A stretch of DNA of 64,000 nt from Streptomyces paludis (GTDB lineage Bacteria; Actinomycetota; Actinomycetes; Streptomycetales; Streptomycetaceae). Below the pieces are notes generated by a model that saw nothing but the letters and a program-made list of their open reading frames with translations, was not told the origin of the DNA and did no database searches. A program made the translations under genes and the position numbers. The stretch covers positions 5,208,001 through 5,272,000 of the forward strand of contig NZ_CP031194.1 in assembly GCF_003344965.1 (NCBI RefSeq). The letters are read 5' to 3'. Of this stretch, positions 8,481 to 19,092 are shown in pieces. The first letter of the stretch is position 1; each line of letters opens with the position of its first letter.

Positions 8481-10901
8481 ATGTCCCACGTCGGCCCACG
8501 CGGGAGGACATGCTCCCGTACGCTCCGCTCCGTCGCGCTCCTGACCAGCGGCGTTCTCGCCCTGCCCGTGCTGTCCGCGTGCACCTCGGACGCGGACGAG
8601 AGCGACACCACCTCCGCGGCGGCACCCGATGTCGCCCCCGCCGCCCGGAAGTGGGTCGAGCAGGGCGGCACCGTCCGCTGGGCGGTCGACTCCGTACCCG
8701 CGACGTTCAACGCCTTCCAGGCCGACGCGGACGCCACCACCGGCCGGATCGCCGAGGCCGTACTGCCCTCACTCTTCACCCTCGACCGCAGCGGCCGGCC
8801 GCAGCTCAACCCGGACTATCTGGAGTCCGCCAAGATCGTCGAGCGCGAGCCCAAGCAGGTCGTGCTCTACAAGCTCAACCAGAAGGCCGTGTGGAGCGAC
8901 GGCCGCGAGATCGGGGCGCCGGACTTCGTCGCCCAGTGGCGCGCCCTGCGCGGCAAGGACTCCGCGTACTGGACGGCCCGCAACGCCGGGTACGAGCGGA
9001 TCGAGAAGATCGAGCGCGGCGCGAACGACCTGGAGGTCCGCGTCACGTTCCAGAAGCCGTACGCCGACTGGAAGTCGCTCTTCACCCCCCTCTACCCCAA
9101 GTCGGTGATGGGGACGCCCAACTCCTTCAACGACGGGGCGCGCAAGGAGCTGAAGATCACCGCGGGCCCCTTCCAGGTCAAGAAGGTCGACCGCGGCGGC
9201 AAGGAGACCATCCTCGTCCGCAACCCCCACTGGTGGGGCGAGCCGGCCAAGCTCGACTCGATCGTGCTGAGCGCCGTCCCCCGCGACAAGCGCGCGGCGG
9301 CCCTGGCCGCCGGCCGGCTCGATGTCGCGGAGATCGACACCGGCGCGGCGAAACGTATCGCCCTGGCGATCAGGGACAAGGGATCGCACGGTACGGAGCA
9401 GCTCACCCACGGCCCCGGCGCCACGATCACCCCGGCCTCCGCCCTCCGGTCCTGGGCCGAGGCGTACGGCTCGGACGACGAGAAGGCCGAGGAGGCCCAG
9501 GAGGCCCGGCAGCGGACCACCGAGGCCGTCGAGACCTACGCCAAGGAGCAGAAGGGGCTGGCGGGCTTCGAGGTACGCAAGTCCCTGGAGCCCGCCTACA
9601 CGCAGCTCGCGATGAACGGCGAGTCGGGCCCGCTGGCCGACGAGCGGGTACGGCGTGCGGTGGCCCGCGCGCTCGACCGCCAGGAGCTGGCCGACCTCGT
9701 GCTCAAGCCGCTCGGACTCTCGGCCAAGCCGCCGGGCAGCCATCTGGCGCTGGCCGGGCAGCAGGCGTACGCGGACAGCAGCCGGGCCCTCGGCAAGCAG
9801 GACACGCACGAGGCGCGGGCGCTGCTGGCCGACGCGGGCTGGACGCCGGGCGGGGCGAAGAAGAAGCCGGCCGGGACCAAGGCCGGCAGCAAGCCGGAGG
9901 GGGCGGCGGACGAGGAGAAGTCGGACGACGAGTCGTCGGAGGACAAGGGCGGCGCCACCGGCACCAAGGCCGGCACCAAGGCCGCGCCTGCGGCCGGTGA
10001 CGCCGCGTCCGACGCCGCCTCCGACGAGGGCCTCTACATCGTCAGCAGTGACAACAAGCCTGGCAACACCGCCCCCCGCCCCGAGTCCGCCACGTACATC
10101 CTCGCGCCGGCGCCGGCCGCCGCCGTCCAGGGCGTCGCGCTGCGCCACCAGGCGGCCCGCGCCGACGACTCCGAGCCCCGGCAGCAGACCGTGAACGCCG
10201 CGCAGAACGCCGCCCAGGACTCCCACGACAAGAAGCCGGGCGGCATGGCGGGCGCCTACGCCCCGCGCGGCACGGCCGCCCCCGCCCCGTCCCCGGACTC
10301 CTCCGAGGCGCTCGCGCAGAGCGGCCCGCTCGGCAAGGACGGCAAGCCGCTGACCCTCCGCTTCGTCCTGCCGGCCGGTGAGCGCGGCGACTCGCTGCGC
10401 AGCGTCGGGGAGCGCATCTCGCGGATGCTGGACCGTATCGGCATCGGTACGGAGATCACCAAGGTCGCCGACAACGGGTACTTCAAGGACCACATCGCCT
10501 CCGGCGACTACGACCTGGCCCTCTACTCCTGGCCCGCCACCGCCTACCCGGCGACCGACGGCCGGCCGATCTACGCCAAGCCCATCCCCGCCAGCGACGG
10601 ATCCCTGCTGGTGGAGCAGAACTACACCCGGGTCGGTACGGACCACATCGACCAGCTCTTCGACCGGGCGGTCTCCGAGCTGAACGAGAAGACCTCCCGC
10701 GATCTGGTCCGGCAGGCCGACGCCCGGATCTGGGCCGCCGCCGGCTCCATCCCGCTCTACCAGCGTCCGCAGCTGGTGGCCGCCAAGCCGGGGCTGCGGA
10801 ACGCGGGCGCCTTCGGTTTCGAGGCACCCCGCTACCAGGACATCGGGTACAAGACGGCCGGCGCGATGGGCCCCGACCTCACGGACAAGAAGAAGAAGTG
10901 A
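8481..10901 (+). CDS. ABC transporter family 5 solute-binding lipoprotein with large disordered insertion
   Basis: An 806-residue lipoprotein. The ATG at 8481 is followed by an Arg-containing signal peptide with lipobox LSAC (Cys34). The family 5 (peptide/nickel) binding fold starts at GGTVRWAVDSVPATFNAFQ and ends with SIPLYQRPQLVA. Normal members have about 540 residues. The excess is a block at about residues 457-613 that is rich in Lys, Asp, Glu, Ala, Ser and Pro and interrupts the fold between ARALLADAGWTPGG and LTLRFVLPAG. No permease or ATPase gene adjoins it, so it either serves transporter subunits encoded elsewhere or is a sensor. It is not a copy of the two binding proteins at 14.4 and 20.5 kb. 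Confidence 0.85.
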   Translation: MSHVGPRGRTCSRTLRSVALLTSGVLALPVLSACTSDADESDTTSAAAPDVAPAARKWVEQGGTVRWAVDSVPATFNAFQADADATTGRIAEAVLPSLFTLDRSGRPQLNPDYLESAKIVEREPKQVVLYKLNQKAVWSDGREIGAPDFVAQWRALRGKDSAYWTARNAGYERIEKIERGANDLEVRVTFQKPYADWKSLFTPLYPKSVMGTPNSFNDGARKELKITAGPFQVKKVDRGGKETILVRNPHWWGEPAKLDSIVLSAVPRDKRAAALAAGRLDVAEIDTGAAKRIALAIRDKGSHGTEQLTHGPGATITPASALRSWAEAYGSDDEKAEEAQEARQRTTEAVETYAKEQKGLAGFEVRKSLEPAYTQLAMNGESGPLADERVRRAVARALDRQELADLVLKPLGLSAKPPGSHLALAGQQAYADSSRALGKQDTHEARALLADAGWTPGGAKKKPAGTKAGSKPEGAADEEKSDDESSEDKGGATGTKAGTKAAPAAGDAASDAASDEGLYIVSSDNKPGNTAPRPESATYILAPAPAAAVQGVALRHQAARADDSEPRQQTVNAAQNAAQDSHDKKPGGMAGAYAPRGTAAPAPSPDSSEALAQSGPLGKDGKPLTLRFVLPAGERGDSLRSVGERISRMLDRIGIGTEITKVADNGYFKDHIASGDYDLALYSWPATAYPATDGRPIYAKPIPASDGSLLVEQNYTRVGTDHIDQLFDRAVSELNEKTSRDLVRQADARIWAAAGSIPLYQRPQLVAAKPGLRNAGAFGFEAPRYQDIGYKTAGAMGPDLTDKKKK

Positions 10902-11263
10902 CGGCCCGCGCGGAGTAGCGCGAGAAGACCGGGCGAAAAGAAGGCGACGGGAGCGGAACGGGGACCCGACCCGGAGAAGAAAAGCAGGTCAGAGCCGCTT
11001 CCCAAGCTCAGAAACCAATCAATTCACTTGCCCGCCGGCCCGTCCGGCGGGCAAGCTCGTACCCGTCCATGACCCGGGCAGCCCCACCCCTTCACCCCAC
11101 ATCGGCACCCCACCGCACCACTGTGACTCCGGCCTCTCCGATCGGGCCGGGAAGCCCCGGACGCCTCAGGCCCGTACCATGGGACCCAGCCGCGCGTGTC
11201 CGCCCGGCGGGCGTACGAGGAAAAACAACGCCGCACCCACGATCGAGAGAAGCGCCAGCCAGC
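10902..11263. other. Intergenic region between lipoprotein gene and typA
   Basis: A 362-bp stretch without a convincing gene. The open frame that continues upstream of typA from base 11069 has no recognisable protein content and lacks a ribosome site. Its main visible element is the hairpin at 11027-11055; the typA promoter must lie downstream of that, between about 11060 and 11240. A purine-rich GAGAGAAG at about 11245 is a modest typA ribosome site. Confidence 0.5.
11027..11055 (+). terminator. Hairpin terminator after the lipoprotein gene
   Basis: Perfect 12-bp stem (CTTGCCCGCCGG pairing with CCGGCGGGCAAG) and a 5-base loop. There is no T-tract, which is usual for Streptomyces. It lies 125 bp after the lipoprotein stop and before typA. 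Confidence 0.6.
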
Positions 11264-13138
<1,875 letters not shown>

Positions 13139-13153
13139 CTCGGTTTTTTTGAC

Positions 13154-13189
13154 CGGCCCGGTTACTCCACGGTTGGAGTAACCGGGCCG
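13154..13189 (+). terminator. Terminator of typA
   Basis: Perfect 16-bp stem (arms 13154-13169 and 13174-13189) with a CGGT tetraloop, followed by TTCCT. A run of seven T lies just before it, directly after the typA stop codon. Confidence 0.85.
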
Positions 13190-13364
13190 TTCCTATGCGG
13201 AGACCGGAGTGCGATTTGTGAAGGATTGACGTGGTCACCTCATGTAAACCTCAAATGGGTGGAGCTTGGTTATGACGTGGTGAATAATCGTTTCCCCGCC
13301 AGGTTGGGGTGGGTGGGACTTTATGTCTCTGATTTTCATATTTGCTTAGCAAAAGGGGTAAGTG

Positions 13365-13949
13365 ATGCGCAAGTTGATCGCTCTCTCGCTCGCGGGGGCG
13401 GCGGTGTCTCTCGCCATGGCCACTCCGGCCGTAGCTGCGCCGATGGCCAACGACCCTATGTGCAACCCCGGGGCCACCAAGCTGACGTGGACGTCGGTGA
13501 GCAAGTCGTGGGTCGTGACGCATCGGAAGGTGTTGGAGAATTACACCGGCGGCGTCGTGACGAAGACCTTTAGTACGAAGAAGGTCAATGAGGTAACGGC
13601 GTCCGTGACGGCGACGGCGGGTACCAAGGTGAGCGGGAAGGTCGCGATTGCCAGCCTTGAGGCGAACGTGGGCCTTGAGCTCAAGGCCGAGGGCAAGCGG
13701 ACCAGCACCAAGGAAGAGACGGTGAAGTACGAGCTGTCGAAGAAGGGCACCTACGTGTTCTTCCACGGCACGAAGAAGGCGTCCGGTTACTACACTCAGT
13801 ACCGCTGCGACAGGGGTACCAAGTGGGTCAAGACGGAGAGGTACGGCAAGGTGAAGTCGTGGACAAGTGACGTCGAGGGTGGCCTCCGCTGCGGTGACTC
13901 CGTGCCCAAGGCGTCGTTGGCGGCGACGGCGAAGAAGAAGTACTGCTGA
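13365..13949 (+). CDS. Small secreted protein of unknown function, four cysteines
   Basis: A 194-residue exported protein. ATG at 13365 is preferred over the adjoining GTG at 13362, since the GGGG ribosome site is six bases away. A signal peptide (KLIALSLAGAAVSLAMA) is cleaved near AVAA-P, around residue 24. The mature part contains a Ser/Thr/Val/Lys-rich region (VTASVTATAGTKVSGKVAIA) with alternating polar/apolar residues typical of beta hairpins, then GYYTQYRCDRGTKWVKTER. Four cysteines could form two disulfides. Codons such as AAT, AGT, TTT and GTA, and AT-rich flanks, are unlike the neighbours. The alternating pattern recalls beta-pore-forming (ETX/MTX2, aerolysin) stem regions, but this is only a resemblance. 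Confidence 0.8.
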   Translation: MRKLIALSLAGAAVSLAMATPAVAAPMANDPMCNPGATKLTWTSVSKSWVVTHRKVLENYTGGVVTKTFSTKKVNEVTASVTATAGTKVSGKVAIASLEANVGLELKAEGKRTSTKEETVKYELSKKGTYVFFHGTKKASGYYTQYRCDRGTKWVKTERYGKVKSWTSDVEGGLRCGDSVPKASLAATAKKKYC

Positions 13950-14372
13950 CTTCTGGCTGATGCTCGTGATGCCCCGGCCGCCTCGCCTTCCTGCGCGGGC
14001 GCGACCGGGGCGTCCGTTTTGTACGGTTTGGTGCGATACTTGCTCGCCCGCCCGGCGTTCGCATAGCGAACCGTTATCTCCGGAGCGCGTGTTAACAGTC
14101 CGTTTCGCGGGTGTCTGTCTGCGCTCCCTTTGTCCGCATTTCGGGCGGACGGGGCGTGGCATGTTGTCAAAACGAGACTATTTAACTGTGGTTTACGGCC
14201 CTGTCGTACTTAATAGTTGGCCATTGAGCTCGGGTCAATGAGTCATGCGCTGTGGGGCGCGCACCGACTCACGAGCACACTCGGGGCTACTCGAAGCGGC
14301 TGCAGGCAGGGGTGTCTGCGCGCGTAGATATGCCCCTCTTGATGTGACTAGTGGACTCATGAGGAGGAACCC
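13950..14372. other. Intergenic region upstream of transporter operon 1
   Basis: A 423-bp gap without a convincing gene. Near its start, GCCCCGG (13971) and CCGGGGC (14005) can pair and are followed by CCGTTTTG, a plausible terminator for the secreted protein gene. The rest is comparatively AT-rich. Short inverted repeats lie upstream of the operon: CATTGA/TCAATG at 14222-14240 and TGAGTC/GACTCA at 14239-14271. A strong GAGGAGG ribosome site precedes the ATG at 14373. The promoter of operon 1 must lie here; exact boxes are not clear. Confidence 0.45.
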
Positions 14373-16001
14373 ATGCGTGGTGGCAAGAGCGCCAAGTGGG
14401 TAGTCGGTGCGATTGTTGTGGCTCTGTCGGCGACTGCCTGTGGTGGCGGTAGCAAGGATGACGACAGCAGCAACTCGGCTTCGAAGGAGAAGGGCAAGCC
14501 TGCCGGCTACATCTCCATGGACAACGGCGAGCCGCAGAAGCCGTTGATCCCGGCCGACACCAACGAGTCGGTTGGCTCCAACGTCATCCGGTCGCTGTTC
14601 ACCCAGCTGCTGACGTTCGACAAGGACGGCGGCATCGTCTACACGAACGCCGAGTCGGTGACCTCCAAGGACTCCAAGACCTGGACGGTCAAGCTCAAGT
14701 CGGGCTGGAAGTTCCATGACGGCACCCCGGTGACCGCCGAGTCCTACGTCAAGGCGTGGAACTGGTACTCCAACGTCGACAACAAGATGCAGAACTCGTT
14801 CTGGTTCTCCGACATCGCCGGCTACTCCGACGTCCACCCGGAGAAGGGTGCCGCGAAGACGGAGACGATGAAGGGTCTGAAGGTCGTCGACGACACCACC
14901 TTCACCATCGAGCTGACCGGCCCGGTCCCGTACTTCGAGTACAAGCTCGGCTACCAGACCTTCGCCCCGCTGCCCGAGGCGTTCTACAAGGACCCCAAGG
15001 CGTTCGGCCAGTCCCCGATCGGCAATGGCCCCTACATCTTCGAGAAGTGGGACCACAAGAAGCTGATCCAGGTCAAGGCCAACCCTGACTACCAGGGTCC
15101 GAACAAGGCCAAGAACAAGGGCATCCTCTTCAAGAACTACGCGACCATCGAGGCCGCGTACCAGGACCTCCTGTCCGGCAACCTGGACCTGGTCAAGCAG
15201 GTCGGCCCGCAGGACCTGCCGAAGTACAAGTCGGACCTCGGTGACCGGGTCATCGACGAGGCGTGGGCCGGCCTCCAGTTCCTTACGCCGGTGTTCTACT
15301 CGAAGACCTTCAAGGGCGTCGACCCCAAGGTCGTTCAGGGCCTGTCGATGGCGATCGACCGCAAGACGATCACCGACAAGGTCCTCAACGGCACCCGCAA
15401 GCCGGCCACCAGCTTCACTCCGCCGGGGGTTGCCGGTCACCAGGAGCTGGACACCGACGTCTTCACGTTCGACCCCGCGAAGGCGAAGAAGCTCGTCGCC
15501 GACAACGGTGGCATCCCGGGCAACAAGATGTGGATCCAGTACAACGCCGACGGCGGACACAAGGAGTGGGTGACCGCGGTCTGCGAGTCGATCCGCAACT
15601 CCACCGGGGTGGACTGCGTCCCGGACGCCAAGCCGGACTTCCAGACCGACCTGGAGGCGCGTGACGCCAAGCAGGTCAAGTCCGCGTACCGCGGTGGCTG
15701 GGTCGCCGACTACCCGGTGAACGTCAACTTCATGAAGGAGCTGTTCGCCACCGGCGCCGAGGCCAACACCGGCTTCTTCTCGGACAAGGAGGTTGACGCC
15801 GCCTTCAAGAAGGGCGACAACGCCGAGTCCCTGGACGCGTCGGTCAAGGGTTACCAGGAGGCCGAGAAGCTCCTCCTGGAGAAGATGCCGTCGATCCCGC
15901 TGTGGGAGTACAAGACCAACGGTGGCTACTCCAAGTCGGTCGACAATGTGGCGATCGACTTCCACGGTGACTATGTCCTCACCGACGTCACGGTCAAGTA
16001 G
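14373..16001 (+). CDS. Oligopeptide ABC transporter substrate-binding lipoprotein (operon 1, BldKB-like)
   Basis: A 542-residue family 5 solute-binding lipoprotein. The signal peptide ends in lipobox SATAC (Cys23), then a Gly/Ser/Asp linker. Family features include LLTFDKDGGIVYTNAESV, WKFHDGTPVTAESYVKAWNW and the C-terminal MPSIPLWEYKTNGGY. It captures oligopeptides outside the membrane and hands them to the permeases encoded next. It is the first gene of a five-gene operon directly after typA, the position of the bldK locus in S. coelicolor, where the transporter imports a peptide signal needed for aerial growth. I have not assigned a bld symbol because the gene order, binding protein first, differs from what I recall for bldKA-E. 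Confidence 0.9.
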   Translation: MRGGKSAKWVVGAIVVALSATACGGGSKDDDSSNSASKEKGKPAGYISMDNGEPQKPLIPADTNESVGSNVIRSLFTQLLTFDKDGGIVYTNAESVTSKDSKTWTVKLKSGWKFHDGTPVTAESYVKAWNWYSNVDNKMQNSFWFSDIAGYSDVHPEKGAAKTETMKGLKVVDDTTFTIELTGPVPYFEYKLGYQTFAPLPEAFYKDPKAFGQSPIGNGPYIFEKWDHKKLIQVKANPDYQGPNKAKNKGILFKNYATIEAAYQDLLSGNLDLVKQVGPQDLPKYKSDLGDRVIDEAWAGLQFLTPVFYSKTFKGVDPKVVQGLSMAIDRKTITDKVLNGTRKPATSFTPPGVAGHQELDTDVFTFDPAKAKKLVADNGGIPGNKMWIQYNADGGHKEWVTAVCESIRNSTGVDCVPDAKPDFQTDLEARDAKQVKSAYRGGWVADYPVNVNFMKELFATGAEANTGFFSDKEVDAAFKKGDNAESLDASVKGYQEAEKLLLEKMPSIPLWEYKTNGGYSKSVDNVAIDFHGDYVLTDVTVK

Positions 16002-16034
16002 CCGGCCCCCGGGCCATCCCCCACTCGGTCATCA

Positions 16035-16097
16035 GCCGCCCCCGACGGGGCGGTAGACCCCGGGGTCGCTTCCCGCACCAAGGGGAGCGGCCCCGGG
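16035..16097 (+). promoter_or_regulatory. Tandem hairpins between binding-protein and permease genes
   Basis: Two stem-loops sit within the 121-bp gap. The first is GCCGCCCC/GGGGCGGT at 16035-16054. The second is a 16-bp stem with two G-U pairs (16059-16074 with 16082-16097, 7-base loop). Hairpins in this position of ABC operons commonly protect the upstream mRNA from 3' decay or partly terminate transcription, giving an excess of binding protein over permease. That role is inferred. Confidence 0.6.
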
Positions 16098-16122
16098 CTC
16101 TGTAGTTCAATCGGAGGCACAC

Positions 16123-17052
16123 ATGGGGCGTTATGTCGCGAGGCGACTGCTCCAGATGATCCCGGTCTTCATCGGGTCAACCCTGCTGGTCTTCTCCATG
16201 ATGTACGCGCTGCCCGGAGACCCCGTGCGCGCGCTCGCGGGGGAGCAGGCCGTCGACCCGGCGCAGATCGCGGCGATGAAGAAGGACCTCGGTCTCGACC
16301 TGCCGCTCTGGCATCAGTACTGGAACTATCTGACCGGCCTGCTCCAGGGCGACTTCGGCACCCAGATCGCCAGCGGCCAGCCCGTCGCCGACATCATCGC
16401 CGACGCGTTCCCGATCACGGCCCGGCTGACGATCTTCGCCTTCGCCTTCACGGTGGTCGTGGGCATCTCCATGGGGGTCTTCGCGGGACTGAAGGCCGAC
16501 TCGCTGCGGGACCGCGCGCTGCTCATACTGACGCTCCTGCTGATCTCGGTCCCCTCCTTCGTGCTCGCCTTCCTCGGCCGGTACCTCTTCGCCTTCGAGC
16601 TCGGCTGGGTGGCGCCCAACGTGAGCGGCGACCCCAGCTGGGACGAACTGATCCTCCCCGCCGTCGTCCTCGGTTCGCTCTCCCTGGCGTATGTCGCGCG
16701 GCTGACGCGTACCTCGGTCGCGGAGAACCTGCGCTCCGACTACATGCGCACCGCCGTCGCCAAGGGCCTGCCGCGCCGCCGGATCATCGGCGTCCATCTG
16801 CTGCGCAACTCCATGATCCCCGTGGTGACCTTCCTCGGTACGGACCTCGGCGCCCTGATGGGCGGCGCGGTGGTCACCGAAGGTATCTTCAATGTCAAGG
16901 GCGTCGGCTGGAGCGTGTTCGGCGCGCTCAAGCAGCGCGAGGGCGCCACGGTCGTCGGGATCGTCACCCTGATCGTGGTCGTCTATCTCGTCGCCAGCCT
17001 TCTCGTCGACCTGCTCTACGCGGTCCTGGACCCGAGGATCCGTTATGCCTGA
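16123..17052 (+). CDS. Oligopeptide ABC transporter permease, DppB/OppB type (operon 1)
   Basis: A 309-residue inner-membrane permease with six predicted helices. It starts with MGRYVARRLLQMIPVFIG, the DppB/OppB signature. The cytoplasmic EAA-type loop is seen around LRSDYMRTAVAKGLPRRRII, which docks on the ATPases. It ends with VDLLYAVLDPRIRYA. A GGAGG ribosome site precedes the ATG. It is translationally coupled to the next permease, with an 8-bp overlap. Confidence 0.93.
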   Translation: MGRYVARRLLQMIPVFIGSTLLVFSMMYALPGDPVRALAGEQAVDPAQIAAMKKDLGLDLPLWHQYWNYLTGLLQGDFGTQIASGQPVADIIADAFPITARLTIFAFAFTVVVGISMGVFAGLKADSLRDRALLILTLLLISVPSFVLAFLGRYLFAFELGWVAPNVSGDPSWDELILPAVVLGSLSLAYVARLTRTSVAENLRSDYMRTAVAKGLPRRRIIGVHLLRNSMIPVVTFLGTDLGALMGGAVVTEGIFNVKGVGWSVFGALKQREGATVVGIVTLIVVVYLVASLLVDLLYAVLDPRIRYA

Positions 17053-18022
17053 GACACTCAAGGACACCGGACCCGCCGACGGCACCGCCGCGGCGGCGAC
17101 GGCCGGCACGACGGTCGACGTGACCCCCGCCCCCGCCGCGGCGCCCGCGAAGGCCGAGAAGCCCCGCAGCCTCTGGTCGGACGCCTGGCACGATCTGCGC
17201 CGCAACCCGCTCTTCGTTGCCTCCGGCGTCCTGATCACGATCCTGGTGGTGATGGCGGCTTTCCCCCAGCTCTTCACCGGTGCCGACCCGCGCTACGCGG
17301 ACCTAGCCAACCGCTACCTCCAGAAGCCCAGTTGGACGCACTTCTTCAAGGAGGACTGGTTCGGCTACGACGTACAGGGCCGTTCGATCTACGCGCGCGT
17401 TATTTATGGCGCCCGTAACTCGATCCTGGTCGCTGTCGTCGTCACCGCGCTCGTCACCGTGCTCGGCACCACCGTCGGGATGCTCGCCGGCTACTTCGGC
17501 GGTCTGGCCGACACGGTGCTTTCCCGGATCACGGACATCTTCTTCGCCGTCCCCTTCACCCTCGGCGCGATGGTCGTCCTGACCTCCTTCGAGGAGCGCT
17601 CGGTCTGGGTCGTGATCCTCTCGCTGGCCTTCCTCGGCTGGACACAGATCGCCCGAGTCGCCCGCGGTTCGGTGCTGACCGTCAAGCAGGCCGACTATGT
17701 GATGGCGGCCAAGGCGCTCGGCGCCTCGACCAGCCGGATCCTGCTCCGCCACATCCTTCCCAACGCGATCGCCCCGGTGATCGTCGTCGCGACCATCGCG
17801 CTCGGCGGCTACATCGCCGCCGAGGCCACCCTGTCCTTCCTGGGCATCGGCCTCGCCGAACCGGCGGTCTCGTGGGGCGTCGACATCTCCTCCGGCCAGG
17901 AACAGCTGCGCAACGCCGCGTTCGTCCTGATCATCCCGTCGGTCATGGTGTCGATCACCGTGCTCGCGTTCATCATGCTCGGCGATGCGGTACGCAACGC
18001 CCTCGATCCCAAACTGCGCTGA
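17045..18022 (+). CDS. Oligopeptide ABC transporter permease, DppC/OppC type (operon 1)
   Basis: A 325-residue permease. The N-terminal 50 residues are an Ala/Pro-rich cytoplasmic extension, then LWSDAWHDLRRNPLF, the typical DppC entry motif. Six helices follow, with the EAA loop at QADYVMAAKALGASTSRIL and the C-terminus FIMLGDAVRNALDPKLR. It forms the translocation pore with the preceding permease. Start overlaps the upstream stop by 8 bp; 11 bp separate it from the ATPase gene. Confidence 0.93.
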   Translation: MPETLKDTGPADGTAAAATAGTTVDVTPAPAAAPAKAEKPRSLWSDAWHDLRRNPLFVASGVLITILVVMAAFPQLFTGADPRYADLANRYLQKPSWTHFFKEDWFGYDVQGRSIYARVIYGARNSILVAVVVTALVTVLGTTVGMLAGYFGGLADTVLSRITDIFFAVPFTLGAMVVLTSFEERSVWVVILSLAFLGWTQIARVARGSVLTVKQADYVMAAKALGASTSRILLRHILPNAIAPVIVVATIALGGYIAAEATLSFLGIGLAEPAVSWGVDISSGQEQLRNAAFVLIIPSVMVSITVLAFIMLGDAVRNALDPKLR

Positions 18023-18033
18023 GGGAGGCACAT

Positions 18034-19092
18034 ATGACCATCACCGACATGACGGCGGACGCCTCCTCCCCGCGCGGCGCGAACAAGAACGGCGACACGC
18101 TGCTCGAAGTCCGTGACCTGCACGTGGAGTTCCACACCCGGGACGGTGTGGCCAAAGCGGTCAACGGCGTCAACTACAGCGTCGCCGCCGGTGAGACGCT
18201 CGCCGTGCTCGGCGAGTCGGGCTCCGGCAAGTCCGTGACCGCGCAGGCGATCATGGGCATCCTGGACATGCCGCCGGGCCGTATCCCCAAGGGGGAGATC
18301 CTCTTCCGCGGCCAGGACATGCTCAAGATGAGCAACGAGGAGCGCCGGCTGATCCGCGGCCGGAAGATCGCCATGATCTTCCAGGACGCGCTCTCCTCGC
18401 TCAACCCCGTGCTCTCCGTGGGCTACCAGCTCGGCGAGATGTTCCGGGTCCACCAGGGCCTCTCCAAGAAGGAGGCCAAGGCCAAGTCCATCGAGCTGAT
18501 GGACCGGGTGCGTATCCCGGCGGCGAAGGAGCGGGTCAACGACTACCCGCACCAGTTCTCCGGCGGTATGCGCCAGCGCATCATGATCGCCATGGCGCTG
18601 GCCCTGGAGCCCGACCTGATCATCGCGGACGAGCCGACCACCGCGCTCGACGTGACGGTGCAGGCCCAGGTCATGGACCTGCTGGCGGAGCTTCAGCGCG
18701 AGTACAACATGGGTCTGATCCTGATCACCCACGACCTCGGCGTCGTCGCCGATGTCGCGGACAAGATCGCGGTGATGTACGGCGGCCGGATCGTCGAGAC
18801 CGCACCCGTGCGCGAGCTGTACAAGCGTCCCGCGCACCCGTACACCCGGGGACTGCTCGACTCGATCCCGCGCCTGGACCAGAAGGGCCAGGAGCTGTAC
18901 GCGATCAAGGGCCTGCCGCCCAACCTCACGCGGATCCCGGCCGGCTGCGCCTTCAACCCGCGCTGCCCGAAGGCCCAGGACATCTGCCGTACGGACACCC
19001 CGGTGCTGCACCAGGTCACCGAGGCGGACGGCGCCGTTCTGCCCGGCCGCGGCAGCGCGTGCCACTTCTGGAAGGAGACGATTCATGGCTGA
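18034..19092 (+). CDS. Oligopeptide ABC transporter ATPase, DppD/OppD type (operon 1)
   Basis: A 352-residue ATPase; ATG at 18034 after GAGGGAGG. Walker [10 protein letters not shown]-loop [15 protein letters not shown] signature FSGGMRQR, Walker [14 protein letters not shown]-loop [13 protein letters not shown]. The C-terminal oligopeptide-transporter extension contains a four-cysteine cluster ([16 protein letters not shown] and a later Cys in SACHFWK), which in this subfamily can bind an iron-sulfur cluster. It energises peptide import as a heterodimer with the next gene product, whose start overlaps this stop by 8 bp. Confidence 0.94.
   Translation: MTITDMTADASSPRGANKNGDTLLEVRDLHVEFHTRDGVAKAVNGVNYSVAAGETLAVLGESGSGKSVTAQAIMGILDMPPGRIPKGEILFRGQDMLKMSNEERRLIRGRKIAMIFQDALSSLNPVLSVGYQLGEMFRVHQGLSKKEAKAKSIELMDRVRIPAAKERVNDYPHQFSGGMRQRIMIAMALALEPDLIIADEPTTALDVTVQAQVMDLLAELQREYNMGLILITHDLGVVADVADKIAVMYGGRIVETAPVRELYKRPAHPYTRGLLDSIPRLDQKGQELYAIKGLPPNLTRIPAGCAFNPRCPKAQDICRTDTPVLHQVTEADGAVLPGRGSACHFWKETIHG

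Noticed and set aside
7901..8809. Upstream extension of the sdh membrane-anchor frame
   Set aside because: Composition is Pro/Arg/Thr-rich shadow sequence crossing the small coiled-coil gene; TTG at 7900 has a good ribosome site.
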